Source: Aurelia coerulea (Eukaryota > Cnidaria > Scyphozoa > Semaeostomeae > Ulmaridae). Taken from it: 64,000 nt of DNA. Where the stretch lies: contig CM076947.1 of the NCBI GenBank assembly GCA_039566865.1, positions 10,485,501 through 10,549,500 of the forward strand. Direction: 5' to 3'. The notes under the pieces are model-generated. The model worked only from the letters and a program-made list of their open reading frames with translations, did not search any database and was not told where the DNA came from. The translations under genes were made by a program, and so were the position numbers. Below, one piece after another: positions 20,548-31,618 of the stretch (the stretch's first letter is position 1; the number at the start of each line of letters is the position of its first letter).

Positions 20548-20615
20548 GCTATATTTCTCCAGTTTTTTGGCGATCTGAGAGTTGAGTTTCATGGGCAGTT
20601 TCTTATAAAAAATAC
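20548..20615. mobile_element. CACGTA-family MITE, right remnant
   Basis: TTTTTTGGCGATCTGAGAGT then GTTTCTTATAAAAAATACGT matches the corresponding end of the copy at 38384-38760. The left part (about 19640-19716, AAATAAATAGTTTC) lies beyond the TTAA element, so the older MITE was cut by it. Confidence 0.7.
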
Positions 20616-21414
20616 GTCTATGCCTTGTGCTATTGGTGCTATCCTCCCAGCCTACGAGTAGACCAATTACTCTCCATTACTCAAAAATTATCCTTTCTCC
20701 AGTTGGATAATCGGTCTACACGTAGGCTACTATCCTTCTTGCTCACATACACTCATTTTTATTTTAAGAAACAGCATATAAGAGATGGTTTGCTGAATTT
20801 CTATTTTTTGAAAAATTCAATAGAAATTCAGTAAACCATGCTTGCAGCTTTAATGTTCCCAGGTTACTGAAACATATTTTGGGACTATGGGAAACTGTTC
20901 TTCTTAACAAATGAAAAATGTCAGAAACTCTTTCGAAACTTTTGCTTGCTAAAGTGTCCTAAACTTTAAGAAACTACCTACAAGCCCTGGGCCTTATTTT
21001 CTTAAAGAAATGAGTGTACTACAAAGGATGCAAACTTAAATATTTTCAAAGAACAACGAAAAACCGAGTCACTCCCTGTTCCTGGTTTTCAATTGTATGT
21101 GTTCCACAGTTTGCTGCTAGGCTCTACATTTTGGCATTCCGTGAATAAAGATAATAAAAAAGTTTGCGTGACATTTTTGTAGCGTGAATGTTTGCATGAC
21201 AGTTTAACTTTGACTAAGTGGTAATTGCCACCTCTGGGTGAACTGCAATAAATTTTATCTTTGAAATTTTGAATAGATCATTATTATCACTATCCTAACT
21301 TCGCACAGAAGATTCTTCCTTTATTTTCTGTCTGACCTTCTCGCAGAGAGGTTGTAAGAAGCGTACATAAAGTAAAGTCGTAAAGTAAACGAGTAAACGT
21401 AAAAGTAAGCAATA
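20616..21414. other. No gene seen
   Basis: AT-rich. A 33-bp stretch near 20793 recurs inverted at about 20810-20840 (GAATTTCTATT / AATAGAAATTC), giving a small hairpin. CTCCATTACTC and GGATAATCGGTCTACACGTA also repeat inverted locally (20650-20725). No coding region recognised. Confidence 0.35.
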
Positions 21415-21504
21415 TGGAATCGAACAAAAATGACTCCACTTGTGCTTCAACGCATGTGACAAGAGAAGCAACCAGTGAACAAAATGAAAAATCCTTTCAA
21501 TGAG
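21415..21504 (+). CDS. Possible short upstream exon or uORF
   Basis: ATG at 21415 opens a 29-residue frame (MESNKNDSTCASTHVTREA...), rich in Ser, Thr and Asn, closed by TGA. It lies 470 bp upstream of the C2H2 exon in a region that could be its 5' leader. A GAG|GTTAAT donor-like site follows at about 21520. Whether it is coding is uncertain. Confidence 0.2.
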
Positions 21505-21972
21505 TTCAACATGAAATCGAGGTTAATGTCTCTCTTTATATCAATTCAAATCGAAACGTATGTTATGAACAGTTTAGTTTTCTTGTATTGATTTGATTAT
21601 TACGATCTCATTCACGTTTTTCTACTGTGAAAGATTATGAATTGCTACAAAGTAGAGTTATGTGAAAATCATGTTATTGATTCTCATGATGAAGTATTTT
21701 GGTATCTACTGTGTACACCGACATTGTCTTTACAATCTAATGAGATCTAATGCGATTTAAAACGTCGTATTAACTTCTGATAAAAGCGTCTTTTTGCAAC
21801 AAACGGATACATTACACATACTTTACCTACCTTATACTAGCTTATAAAACTGCGAAGTCTCGGATATCTAAATACAAAAAATATGCAGCTTTTGTATGCA
21901 CAGCATGCGTGCTGCATTGCCTACTCTTTTTGAAAACTGAAATGTCTTAAAATTCTCAATGCACTATTTTAG

Positions 21973-22461
21973 GCTATGGTAGCAGACGAGCCAGGATGCA
22001 GTGGCATCATTGAAGAAGAGGAGGAAAGTGAGGTGGAGTTTGTAAAAGAGGTAGCATGTGATGAAGGTGCTTCAAAGGCCTCATTGGTAGACCAAATGAA
22101 AGCTGCCGGGGAACGAGCAAAAGAGAGAGCGAGAGAGCACCGATGCAAAAATTGCGATAAAGTTTTCAAAAGGCTCTATAACCTTAAGAACCATATAAAA
22201 TCAGTGCATGCAACACCGACAAAAAGTGCTTGTATGTACGAGTCCAAGCAGGTCCCTTGTGACAAAAAATATTCAACGCGAGACCGACTTCAAGAGCATG
22301 TCCGGAGGGTACACCTCGGTACCCACCTTAGGCATACATGCCCTTATTGCCACAAAGGCTTCGAGAGAAAAAACCGTAAGGAAAAACACATCGTCACATG
22401 CATCCTGAAGCCAAAACAGCCAGCAGACGCCGGCAGCAGTAATTCTTTAGCTAACCTGTAG
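21973..22461 (+). CDS. C2H2 zinc-finger protein, probable terminal exon
   Basis: A 161-residue open frame from ATG at 21976, preceded by a TATTTTAG| acceptor-like site (21972), so the exon may begin at 21973. The N-terminal third is acidic (EEEEESEVEFVKE). Three zinc-finger units follow: CKNCDKVFKRLYNLKNHIKSVH, a variant with VPCDKKYSTRDRLQEHVRRVH and C-x4-C spacing altered, and CPYCHKGFERKNRKEKHIVTC with Cys in place of the last His. C2H2 arrays bind DNA or RNA; the target is unknown. No disruptions seen, so it may be a working gene. AATAAA-like signals are not obvious immediately downstream. Confidence 0.65.
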   Translation, partial: AMVADEPGCSGIIEEEEESEVEFVKEVACDEGASKASLVDQMKAAGERAKERAREHRCKNCDKVFKRLYNLKNHIKSVHATPTKSACMYESKQVPCDKKYSTRDRLQEHVRRVHLGTHLRHTCPYCHKGFERKNRKEKHIVTCILKPKQPADAGSSNSLANL

Positions 22462-22973
22462 AGTATAGACTTTAAGACATCCTTATCAGTTTCGATTTTG
22501 TATGAAATGTTCTGTTCTGTTATTTTTCTTAATGTAAAAATGAAGCTACCAAAGTATGCTTTATGTGGTTGTTAACCTAAAGGCATTTGCCGCGCATAAC
22601 CAGACAGCAGGAAAATGATCAGTTTTCTTCCGGACAAAAATGTGCTGTCGATGCAACCTTACTCATCTTTTAATAGAAAGTGGGTGCTTTCAGGGCGTGG
22701 CATAAAGTCATTCCTTTGTTTTCGGAACCTTCCGCACGGTCAGTGACCGTCTGATCATAATTTTTTCCTGACTCTGAGCACAACTTGTAATAATATATCT
22801 TGCCTTTTAAAAGCATTTGAAAGGGGGAAAGTATCGTGAATCTGTTTGACCCCATGTATCTATCACTGAGAACCATCGCTGTGCAGAAAACGATCACAAG
22901 GCAAACACCCATAGAGCGATACCATCAATTGTCGAGGAGAGCAAAATACAATCGTAAAATGGTTATGAGCTTG
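22462..22973. other. 3' flank of the zinc-finger exon, no gene seen
   Basis: Presumed 3' UTR and spacer. TTATTTTTCTTAATG near 22520 is AT-rich, but no clean poly(A) signal is visible. An open minus-strand frame at 22670-22912 shows no domain. Confidence 0.3.
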
Positions 22974-23208
22974 GTCTGACACTGGTCACATCAAATCGTC
23001 AGATAGAATCCTGAATAAACTGGTCTGTATCGTACTCCAAAGGTCATGAAAATATTCATTAAACTTGATTCTAGAAACTAGTTGCGCTCATTCAGCACAT
23101 ACAGCAGTATATAGCTATACGCCTTTAATTCCTAATACAAATTTAATGTAAACTCTAATCAGTTCGTTTTAAATTCTACCAAACGATCTGATGTGACCAG
23201 TGTCAGAC
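22974..23208. mobile_element. Small MITE with GTCTGACACTGG termini
   Basis: GTCTGACACTGGTCACATCA at 22974 is repeated inverted, ending at 23208; similarity extends about 24 bp with a gap. Length 235 bp, no coding capacity, no clear target duplication. It lies just beyond the stop codon of the minus-strand PHD gene. Confidence 0.7.
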
Positions 23209-23226
23209 AAAAAATTGTCAACTTAT

Positions 23227-23537
23227 CTATTTTACGCCTATGCAAGATTCACACAACCACTCTGTACTATCTTGATCTCTGTCAATATCGATGCAGCTCT
23301 TGTGATACCATTCAACTGAGCAGTTGGTTGAAGAGCAGCGCACGAGTTCATCAAAATTTGCGGTCCTCAAGCAAGTACAGAACTGCGTCCCGCCGTCTAA
23401 ATCAAGCTCTCCATTTTCAATACAATCGTTGCAAGTCCAATCACCAGTCGGGATGCTGTACAGGTTGATACATTTCAAATGATACCATTCGATAACACAT
23501 TTTTCCTCGCAGTTGCATCCAATCATACAGCCAAAAT
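23227..23537 (-). pseudogene. PHD-finger gene, last exon (fingers 2 and 3)
   Basis: Follows an acceptor at 23538-23539 (TTCATAG|ATTTTGG). Joined to the previous exon it completes one PHD finger: CTCGNTE from upstream, then CMIGCNCEEKCVIEWYHLKC and CNDC. A third finger follows: CTCLRTANFDELVRC, CSVEWYHKSC, CESC. Each shows the C4HC3 pattern with W before the final Cys pair region. PHD fingers read histone H3 tails or bind zinc for protein contacts. Ends at TAG after GVK. This exon is itself intact. Confidence 0.75.
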
Positions 23538-23980
23538 CTATGAATTATAGTAATTAATGTCATGAGTTGTTCTGCATTGTCTCTTTTTCGTGATTATAAA
23601 AGTTAGAGCAATGCAAACGAAAGCAAAATTCTTGAATTTACTGAGTTTATAATATCACAAATATTTTTTTAAAGATATAAACAATGAACAGCCATTCTAA
23701 CAAAGAATCAGAAACTAGCAATTTTCTTTTTGATTTAGTAAACTATTTTCCAGTGTGCACTATTTAGGAGCTTTACGATACTGAATCGAACCTCTCGAAT
23801 AAAAATGGATAAAAACACACTCGATCTAGACTCTTTTGAAGAATATAGCTAAAATGTGTAGTGTTTCCTCCAATGACTGTTTGACATGATATCTAATTTC
23901 TTTGACTAAGAGTATGTATGATATATATGAAAGAAAAATAACGCTGTTGAAGAAACAGATTACAGATCTCATCAATTATA

Positions 23981-24348
23981 CAGGGTGTCCAAAAAAAATT
24001 GTTCTACGTTTAATTAACTATTAAGAAATAACGAAATACTGAACGGGCTTCGTGGTAAGATAACCTTATAGCTGATATTTTCGATTAATTTTAGACACCA
24101 GAAGCCAGCAAATCGGCTAAATATCCACGGAGTTAAGAGCTTTCGAAGGGTGTCTGGTTTCAGCTTTCGCACAAACTTGAACTTAAAAAGCTTGTAACTC
24201 CATGAAGTCTGAGCGAATGCGCAAGATTCTGGCGTCTAAAATTAATTTAAAATCTTAGAAACAGGGTTATCTAACCAGAAGCCGGTACATTTTATCGTTA
24301 TCTTTTAACATTTAATCAAACGTCAACAAATTTTTCTGGGACACCCTG
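23981..24348. mobile_element. Mariner-type MITE (CAGGGTGTCC termini) in the PHD-gene intron
   Basis: CAGGGTGTCCAAAAAAAATT (left) and ...TTTTTCTGGGACACCCTG (right), flanked by TA on both sides (23979-23980, 24349-24350). Internal arms are inverted (CTTAGAACTCCG-like words near 24120 and GTAACTCCATGAAG near 24195), so it folds back. It sits inside the 842-nt intron 23538-24379. Termini of this form are typical of Tc1/mariner MITEs. Confidence 0.85.
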
Positions 24349-24379
24349 TATATATCACCAAACAGAAAGTTCAAAATAC

Positions 24380-25470
24380 CTTCCGTGTTTCCACAAGTAC
24401 ACCAATGGACTTCACCCTGACATCTAGGACAAATGTATATTTCTGATGGAGCATCTTCTTGACACGAGAAGCCGACACAACAGAGGTGAAACCATTTGAT
24501 CCTGCAGCCTTCGTTATAACAATGAATGAGATCATCTTTCTCGCCAGTTTCTCTGCAGAAACAATATGCCGTATCCGCGTCAAACTCTGCTGTTTCATCT
24601 TCAATTTCGTCTCCTTCGATCTCAATTTCGTCTTCGATTTTACAAAATTGCCTTTCAGGTTCAATTTCGTTTTGCCATCTTGACATCACAGTAACTTTCT
24701 TCTTGAAGCTCTTTTTCAAATTGCTGTACGATTTGTCCGTAAATTCAGGTAGAGCGAAGTACGTTGCAGCTTCGCTACTCCGTCGGTAGGCTACTCCTAT
24801 GTAGCATATTGCTTGACTGAGTTCGGTCTCAGCAACAAACGTTTTTCTTGCACCTCTCAACTGTCGAATCTCTATCAGATGGTTCCGTTTGCTCAAAAAG
24901 AAGTCACAAGCCTTTAATAAAGTCCTCTCTTTCTTCGTACTCTGCGCGTCATCATCTGATTGTCGAAATCGCATGATATTTCGTAGTCCGGAAATTCTCC
25001 GATCACCTCTTTGTTTATACAGAGTAACGTATGCACTCACTGTCATTTCTTTTCCATTTGCTCATACTCGTGGCGCTTGCATTCCGGTTTTTTCTTTTCT
25101 TCTTACCGATGCTACAATGTTAGCGTGGATTGATGGGTTCGAAGCTGCGCTTTCGTGTTGCGGTTGTGGCTGAGCACAGTCCTTTTCCATTGTAGGTAGC
25201 AATTTGTTCAAAGCTTCTTCCTCAGTTCCTTCCTCCAGCCAATCGGCGACAAAATTCATGCGTTGCGTGGGAGTTTTTACGCCGTACAGGTCTTCCTCTT
25301 TTAACAAGTCATCCATGCCAAGTGCTTTAAACTCGTCGAGTATATGGAGGTCTGCTTCCAGGAACCCTTCCAATAACTCTTCTAATAGCCAATCATGCCT
25401 GTAGAAATGAACTTGGCTTTCGTCATTTTTGCTTGCTCCTTTTGGGTGATTCCAATCATGGCATTTTCTC
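24380..25470 (-). pseudogene. PHD-finger gene, central exon with one in-frame stop
   Basis: One continuous minus-strand frame from 25470 (KRKCHDWNHPKGASK) to a splice donor CGGAAG|GTATTT (exon end 24380). It is broken only by a single TGA at about 25062 between MQAPRV and ANGKEM. Contents: an acidic helical block (LLEELLEGFLEADLHILDEF), a basic region, an acidic run with repeated EIEGDEIED, then a first PHD finger, CFCRETGEKDDLIHC, CRIKWFHLCC and CPRC. The 5' side is cut at TTAA by MITE copy C. Upstream sequence joins it in frame from 27345 (see next entries). Confidence 0.75.
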
Positions 25471-25474
25471 TTAA

Positions 25475-26203
25475 CCCTATCAAGCCTAGGGGGGGGGGGG
25501 CTCAATCAGCCCCCCCTAGCGGCTTTTCTACTGTGGATTTTTCCCAAGTGCACTTACAACGCTGAAACTTTCTGACTTTTAGTTTTTATCCTTCTTATAA
25601 TCAAAAATGGGCTTTTTAGAAAAAATAGATTCATTCCAGGGGGTAAACGCGATCAATTTTTGAGAGATGTCTTTGCAAAATTTCAATAAATGCTAATAAA
25701 ATCTACAGCAAATGCAGTAAAACAATGAAATTAGAGCGATATATGCTACTTTTGATCCTCTATCCAACTGCATAATTTGTTTTTAATTTAAACGTATGAT
25801 TATGCGTATTTTGGCTGTACGCATGCGCACATTCTTCGAATTCCTGTGTGATGACGTCAACACTTTTTAAAAAATTTCCTTTGCAATGCAAAAGCTATTC
25901 AACCATAGAATACACTAAAATTGGACCCATGTCCTTATTGCCTTTCGTTTTCTCACAATCAACGATTTAAAATTTTTAGTACTGAACCCTATTGACTTTG
26001 AAAATTCTATTTTGTGACGTCATGAGCACGTCACGTGATATAACTAAAAATAGATTTCATTTTTGGGTGCAGCTCATGATGTTCTATGCACATGCCAAGT
26101 TTCAAGGCTCTATATCGTTCAGAACGGAAATAAAACAGGGGGGGCTGACTGAGCCCCCCCCCCTAGTCTTCCTAGAGCATCAAATACCCTAGGCCTGATA
26201 GGG
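25475..26203. mobile_element. TTAA-flanked MITE, copy C
   Basis: CCCTATCAAGCCTAGGG and CCCTAGGCCTGATAGGG are inverted ends with one mismatch, flanked by TTAA (25471-25474, 26204-26207). G and C runs lie at 25489-25517 and 26139-26163. It inserted into the TTAA of a target duplication made earlier by LINE copy B. 729 bp, non-coding. Confidence 0.9.
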
Positions 26204-26207
26204 TTAA

Positions 26208-27353
26208 CTCTTTTTTTTTTTTTTTTCTTATATATCCACTAAAAGATTACAATATATATGTTACTTACACTACCTACAAAATTACTATACAATACTACAG
26301 GAACGATACCCCGAGGAGCAAAAGGCTGTGACTACCCCGAGGCCACTTAGTCATTGAGCTAAAACTACTATGGTCTGTCTCAAATTACATGCCATGAGAA
26401 AGAACTGCGATCAGGTTGATTTTTGTTTGGATGGTAAATAAGGCATTATCGCAAATATTGCATGGCATCTAATTTGAGATAGACATTTAAAAATACATGA
26501 CTTAACTAAAGAAAATCAAGAACAAAAACAAAATAAACTAAAATGGGACATGTAACATTGTGGCTGTGATGAAGTGACTTATAACGGAGTTTTTTTGGAA
26601 TTTTCTAACCGAATCGACCAGATTTGTGGATAAATTTTAGAGTCAGAAGGAGTATATTTTTGTTAAGTTCGTCTGGGAAATTTTTATCACCAAACAATAA
26701 AATCTGCAGTAGAACATTATTTTGGACATTGGTGTATCCATATGGTCGCAGCAAATCAAAAACTCCAGCGAGAAGATCTCTGCGTGGTACTGCAAGGGAA
26801 GGGCAAAGCAACAAAAAGTGTTCCGTATCCTCAATACCATCGTTCGTAGGGCACATTGGATTTATGGTATCCCTAAAATTGTGCTTGAATTTGTGAAAGT
26901 TTAGTTTACTGAGACCAACCCTGAGTTGAGTGAGATAGGATAAACCTGTTGGGTCATGAATGCCAAATATAGATCTTACAGGGGGTCTAATTATCGATAA
27001 GAGCTTCTTCTTAAAAACAGCAACAGACGGTGCAAGTCTAATCTCAGGATCAAGTTTATTCCATTCAGATAAGCAATGAGGATAGAAACTAGATTTGAAT
27101 TTTTCTGTTCTGGCCTTTAATCGCCCAATGACATCCTGGTTGCGAAGAGAGTAATGTGACTGTTGAAGTGGTGGGATTGGATCCTTAGTATAAACGGGAG
27201 TTAGATTACTAAGAATCTTGTAGAATAAAGTAAGACGTCTGCTCCACCTTCGGCAGCTTAATGATTCCCAACCAAGCTCTGTGTACAGCTTTTCTTGCGA
27301 TGTTCCTCTCCATGTTCCTGTAATTGCTCGCGCAGCAGAATACTGAACAGATT
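26208..27353 (-). mobile_element. LINE copy B, 5'-truncated, within the PHD gene
   Basis: Minus-strand C-terminal ORF2 reads SVQYCARAITGTWRGTSQEK, then ELGWESLS, ending HKSGRFG at 26605, with MCPTNDGIEDTEHFLLLCPS (a zinc-knuckle-like block also in copies C and D). A 3' UTR follows and a run of T (A on the minus strand) at 26210-26226. Flanked by CTTAACTCTT on the right (27354-27363), with the other copy split by the MITE across 25470-26211. About 1.15 kb, so heavily 5' truncated. The reading contains frameshifts. Same family as copies C and D by protein similarity. Confidence 0.85.
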
Positions 27354-27845
27354 CTTAACTCTTCCTTTAACTGTACCTTTATTGGCAATCATCTGCTGCG
27401 TCCTGATCTTTCTCGTTCGATGAATATACTCTAGCGTGGAAAACTCGTCGTCATTTCCATTGAGAAATCTGATTGAGCTATAATAGCTCTCCAATGGATA
27501 TTCTGACCTTTGCCAAGGCAAGAAAGGCATTTCAGGAAAATACAGCTTGAAGATGAGTGCTAAATGCAGCATTCCACATGCCATAACAATTGTGTCACGC
27601 AGCAATTCTCTCGTTATAAAGCATTGGCTGGTATCTAACTCTGCCTTCTGTACCCATTTCTCCCACAAGCATATTACCTTGACCACATAATACATCGCCT
27701 TCAATCGCTGGACTATTGTCATGTCCACTCTCCACCAAGCTTCAAAAGCTTCCTTTCCAACCGTGATCAGGAACAAGGTGCCTTTGGCCCATGGAACGTC
27801 TGCAAGGGCATGTAAGCAATCATCAAGGGCATGTAAGCAATCATC
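27354..27845 (-). pseudogene. PHD-finger gene, upstream transposase-like part
   Basis: Minus strand from about 27845 reads LHALADVPWAKGTLFLITVG, then WWRVDMTIVQRLKAMYYVV, ACGMLHLALIFKLYFPEMPF, EYPLESYYSSIRFLNGNDDE and FSTLEYIHRTRKIRTQQM, ending KGTVKGRV. The block with E-x2-E-x-YYSSIR-x8-FS-x-LE resembles the C-terminal ends of several DNA transposases, where the last catalytic Glu precedes a helical region, but I cannot assign a superfamily. Skipping the LINE and MITE, the frame joins KRKCHDWNHPK of the next exon. Upstream it runs into a minisatellite, so the start is not seen. Confidence 0.55.
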
Positions 27846-27853
27846 CTTTAAAG

Positions 27854-28325
27854 ACTTTTGGATGTGCTGGAAGTATTTCAGAGGCTCGTAAATACATTAC
27901 CGGGACCCATTCTTAATCTTACAGGTCATATTGAAACTTTTGGATGTGCTTGAAGTATTTCAGAGATTCATAAAGACATTATTGGGACCCATTTCGATTC
28001 TTATAAATCTCCTCGTAACCATTGATGTGCTTGAAATATTGCAGAGGTTCATAGATACATTATAGGGACCCATTTTTAATCTTATAAATGATATTAAGAC
28101 TTTTGGATGTGCTTGAAGTATTTCAGAGATTCATAGATACATTATTGGGACCCATTTCTAATCTTATAAATCATATTAAGACTTTTGGATGTGCTTGAAG
28201 TATTTCAGAGATTCATAGATACATTATTGGGACCCATTTCTAATCTTATAAATTATATTTAGACTTTTGGATGTGCTGGAAGTATTTCAGAGATTCGTAG
28301 ATACATTATCGGGACCTATTAGACC
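27854..28325. repeat. About 82-bp minisatellite, 5.7 units
   Basis: Units of the form ACTTTTGGATGTGCTTGAAG ... GGGACCCATTTCTAATCTTA recur at about 27854, 27935, 28021, 28099, 28182 and 28265, with 5-15% divergence. Units four and five are nearly identical. Just upstream (27801-27842) a 21-bp unit, AAGGGCATGTAAGCAATCAT, is also duplicated. Confidence 0.85.
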
Positions 28326-28763
28326 AGGCTGTACTGGCGCTAGGTACCACTTTTCGGCGGAGAAATCGGGACTATGATTTTTGGATAGCCATATGCATTG
28401 GTATAACGAAAATCAATGGTAAACGGGAAGTTTGTAATGATCTTGCGCGAAACGCGTCAATTACCGTTAGGTACTTAGGCCCAACGCGCGGTTTTTAAAA
28501 TATTCATTCCTTTCTTAGACAGCGAATGCATGTGACGCCTTGTATGCACTTACTTGACTGTAGAAACGTCTATCGCATAAGATTAATGAATTATTAACCA
28601 TATCAAAATTTACCGAATCTATACGGTAATTTGACAATATGATGTCATTTTTATGTGACGTCATCACTGCAAAACGAAATATTTCGCAACTGACAATCAT
28701 GACGTTTTCTTCTGGAAGATTTTGGGCAGGAATATCGTTTATTGATTATAAGGACGCCTGAAA

Positions 28764-30500
28764 TTGAATACTTCATTCCTGTGGACTCCTGCAAACCCCG
28801 GACGGTTGCAAACAACGGACAGGCTATTTCCTTTATTCATACTGACATCTTCAGTATATTGTAGCACAGTATCAGGATCTTTATTAAAGTATTTGCAAGG
28901 GAAAAGGGGAAAATCTTCTCAACCAAAGTCGTGTGTAAGTACAAAACCAAGAGTCGTGCCGGGATACTATCGATCAGAAAGGAGAACAAACGCTCAGCAG
29001 AGATACCATGACAGGAGTGATCAAGTGCTTTGCTGGCAATAGTTGAGTTATTTTGAAGTGGACGTTGAATCGTTTAGAGCAAGTGGAAAATATGAAAACA
29101 CTTTTCAGTCTTGCAGAGGTGAACAGGGCTGCCAGCACTTACAAACCTTTGTGACTATCACATATCTAGCAGACAGAAAAATTCGTCAAGCGTATTATAC
29201 GGTAAAGATATTGAAACAGGAGCATCTTAACGAAGCTTTTTTATGCAAATCTTGAGAAAGAAAAGACTGTTATTTTGAGTTCTGGCATTGCTCTTGCAGA
29301 CTATTTTGCTGCCGAACTACTTCCAAGGAAATGTCTTGGAGAGGATGAGAGCCAAAAATTCTGTCAAGAATCCCTTCAGTCCAGTCAAGTCAAGTTTTGC
29401 AATCCGATCAAAATATCCTTGGAGCATTACCTTTAGCAAAGAGAGGGCAAGCTGTTAATCTGTTCACTTAGCAAACATGAACGATTCAAGAAGAGTTATC
29501 CCAAAAGCAAGTTGATCCAAGTCATTCTCAAGAAAATGAAGAGGCCTGTAATGCACCCAAGGGAAGTCAGTCTTAAAAACAAATCGCGTCTGTGTACCTA
29601 GTCGACATGTTGGCAAGTTTTGTTTGCATAACACAAGTAGCGAAACATACAAAGATTCCATGCAAAAGTTTTGAAGCAGCTGCTGTCTGGATATAGTCGA
29701 GCTGACATTGTCACTCGCAGCTATATACCAAGAAGTCTCCCTAACGTCAGCTGAAAGAAACTCACGTTGAATTAACAAGAGGAGCCTGATCCAAAGCTTT
29801 TGCTGCACTACTACCACGTGTTGAGCGTCCATGCTCTCAAGCACGTTATTATAAGATGGTATTACAGAGGTAATACAGATATCCTTGTCATCAAGCTAAA
29901 TAAGTTGCTTGATCAGCAGGATCGAGTTGAACTTGACTATGGAATGGAATGCACCACAAATGACTTTAGCTTATTAATATCGACCTGTCTGATCCATTGA
30001 AGAAATGCATGTAGGTTTGAATACTTTCACAGGTAACGACTATATATGGTCATTTTCCAGAACAGGAAAGCAGCTTGCCAGAAAATTGCTGCAAATAATC
30101 CAAAATTTTAACAAACTAACTTATAGATTTCGATCACTTGGTTTATCTTGGGACTTAACTTGAAGAATTAGCTGATATTCTTGAGGAATATGATTGATTT
30201 CTGTACGGCAGTAATATCAAATTTTAACGCAAACACATCAATAAAAGGAGATCAATATATCACATTGCCAGTCAATATTATCATTGCATTCAAAGAGCAC
30301 AAATGCTGTCGCAAGAATTCGAGTTTGTCGCACTAACTAATGATGGAAGTACCTGAATTCACTCTGTTTGTTTGAAATGAAAAATTTGGAATTCATTGGA
30401 TGAATGAGAGATTCGAGCAGTGTTCTTCTTTATCCACTTTTTGAGACGGACAAAGCCGTTGATGTGATTGACAAGGGCAATGACAACAAAGTTTAAGAAT
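28764..30500 (+). pseudogene. Decayed transposon protein, family unassigned
   Basis: Readable plus-strand pieces with many stops and frameshifts between: FEVDVESFRASGKYENTF, EKTVILSSGIALADYFAAEL, KLLLHYYHVLSVHALKHVII and ECTTNDFSLLISTCLIH. They continue to TGNDYIWSFSRTGKQLARK and LEELADILEEYDXFLYGSN, with X a stop. The last two (TGNDY-x-SF-x-R-x-GK and LEE-x6-LYG) resemble a protein family widespread in cnidarian, mollusc and fish genomes that I know only as uncharacterised and repetitive. Too decayed to be functional. The minus-strand open frame at 29464-29844 is a shadow of this text. Confidence 0.45.
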
Positions 30501-30727
30501 GATATTCATCCGTATATTGAAGGGGAACAACTGAGCCCCTGTGTTCTAAACTCATGTGATAATGATTTCGATATATAGCATAATACCATAGTATAACAGT
30601 TTTGCAAGATTTTGGTTGAAACACTTTTGCGTCCTTGATCCCGTTCATCCCGTAGAAATAAAATATTTAGAACTCCCTTAGAACTATTCATCCAGCGCAA
30701 AGACTGACAACGAATCTGAGAAAGCTA

Positions 30728-31495
30728 GAGGGGTATCGCCCTTGTGGAGCGCCGTCGAATCTTGACACATTTGATCGCACTGCAAAAGTCGCTGAATAAA
30801 AGAGTCTCGGCCTAGTTTCTCACAAAAAGCGCGCGAAAACAGTTTCCTAATGTCACCTTCAACATCGTGACTTGTCCTCGCTGTGTTATATCATTTTGTT
30901 CCTTCACGAAATGAAAATAAAGTTGAACTAACCTGAAGGAGAATCGAAGGTATGTTCTTTTACAATCTGTTTTTTCATGGTCATTTCTCTTGTCGCTGCT
31001 TGAGTTCAAATATTGCAACCCTGACCTAAATTGGATGGCCTAACGTCAAGCTTCAACCTTTGAGATGACGAATCAACAGGAATCCTTGAAAACACGCAAG
31101 CGATCTTGCCACCGCATGCCTCGATTATCAGAGCATTCTCTCGGGCCTAAATCGCCCTAATGGTGCACCTGTGTTCTGTATGAGCTCGTGCTATGTCACA
31201 TGCTCAAGCCTCGTTTTCGTCAGGCAATTTGAAACCACCACGATGCGTTGCTATGGCTCCTTTAACAATTATCCTAGGGCCACAAGGGCGACATTTTGAA
31301 ATTAGGCCGCTCATACCTCTCGGCATTAAAACTGATATTATGGCAAATTGAAATCACAATTAGTCACAAGATTCACAGAAAAGGGAGAGGAAGAGTAGAT
31401 GATCATACTCATGGTAAGTTTTATTCAAAAATTTCGTTTTATATTGTGAAAACCTGCTCCCCTTACTAAAGCGCTCCAAAAGGGCGATACCCCTC
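30728..31495. mobile_element. MITE with GAGGGGTATCGCCCTT termini (TA target)
   Basis: GAGGGGTATCGCCCTTGTGG (left) and its inverse ...AAAAGGGCGATACCCCTC (right) form a TIR of about 24 bp with one mismatch, flanked by TA (30726-30727, 31496-31497). 768 bp, no coding capacity; the centre includes a possible tRNA-like or promoter-like GC-richer patch at 31120-31260 with no clear identity. It is nested in the 4.3-kb element. Confidence 0.8.
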
Positions 31496-31618
31496 TAAAA
31501 ATTAAACTACAAAAGTTACAAGTTTGTTTTAAATGAAAAATGAAAAACAAAATTTTAAAATTTGGTATTAGCTAGGATTGGATCCAGGCTGAGATCTGAT
31601 CTTCCTGGGAGTCGTGTT

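Noticed and set aside
27258..27353. Extension of the transposase-like frame into ...NLFSILLREQLQEHGEEHRKK
   Set aside because: These residues are LINE sequence read out of frame beyond the insertion point at 27353/27354.
29464..29844. 126-codon minus-strand ORF
   Set aside because: The plus-strand text at the same place reads like protein (KLLLHYYHVLSVHALKHVII), so this is its shadow.
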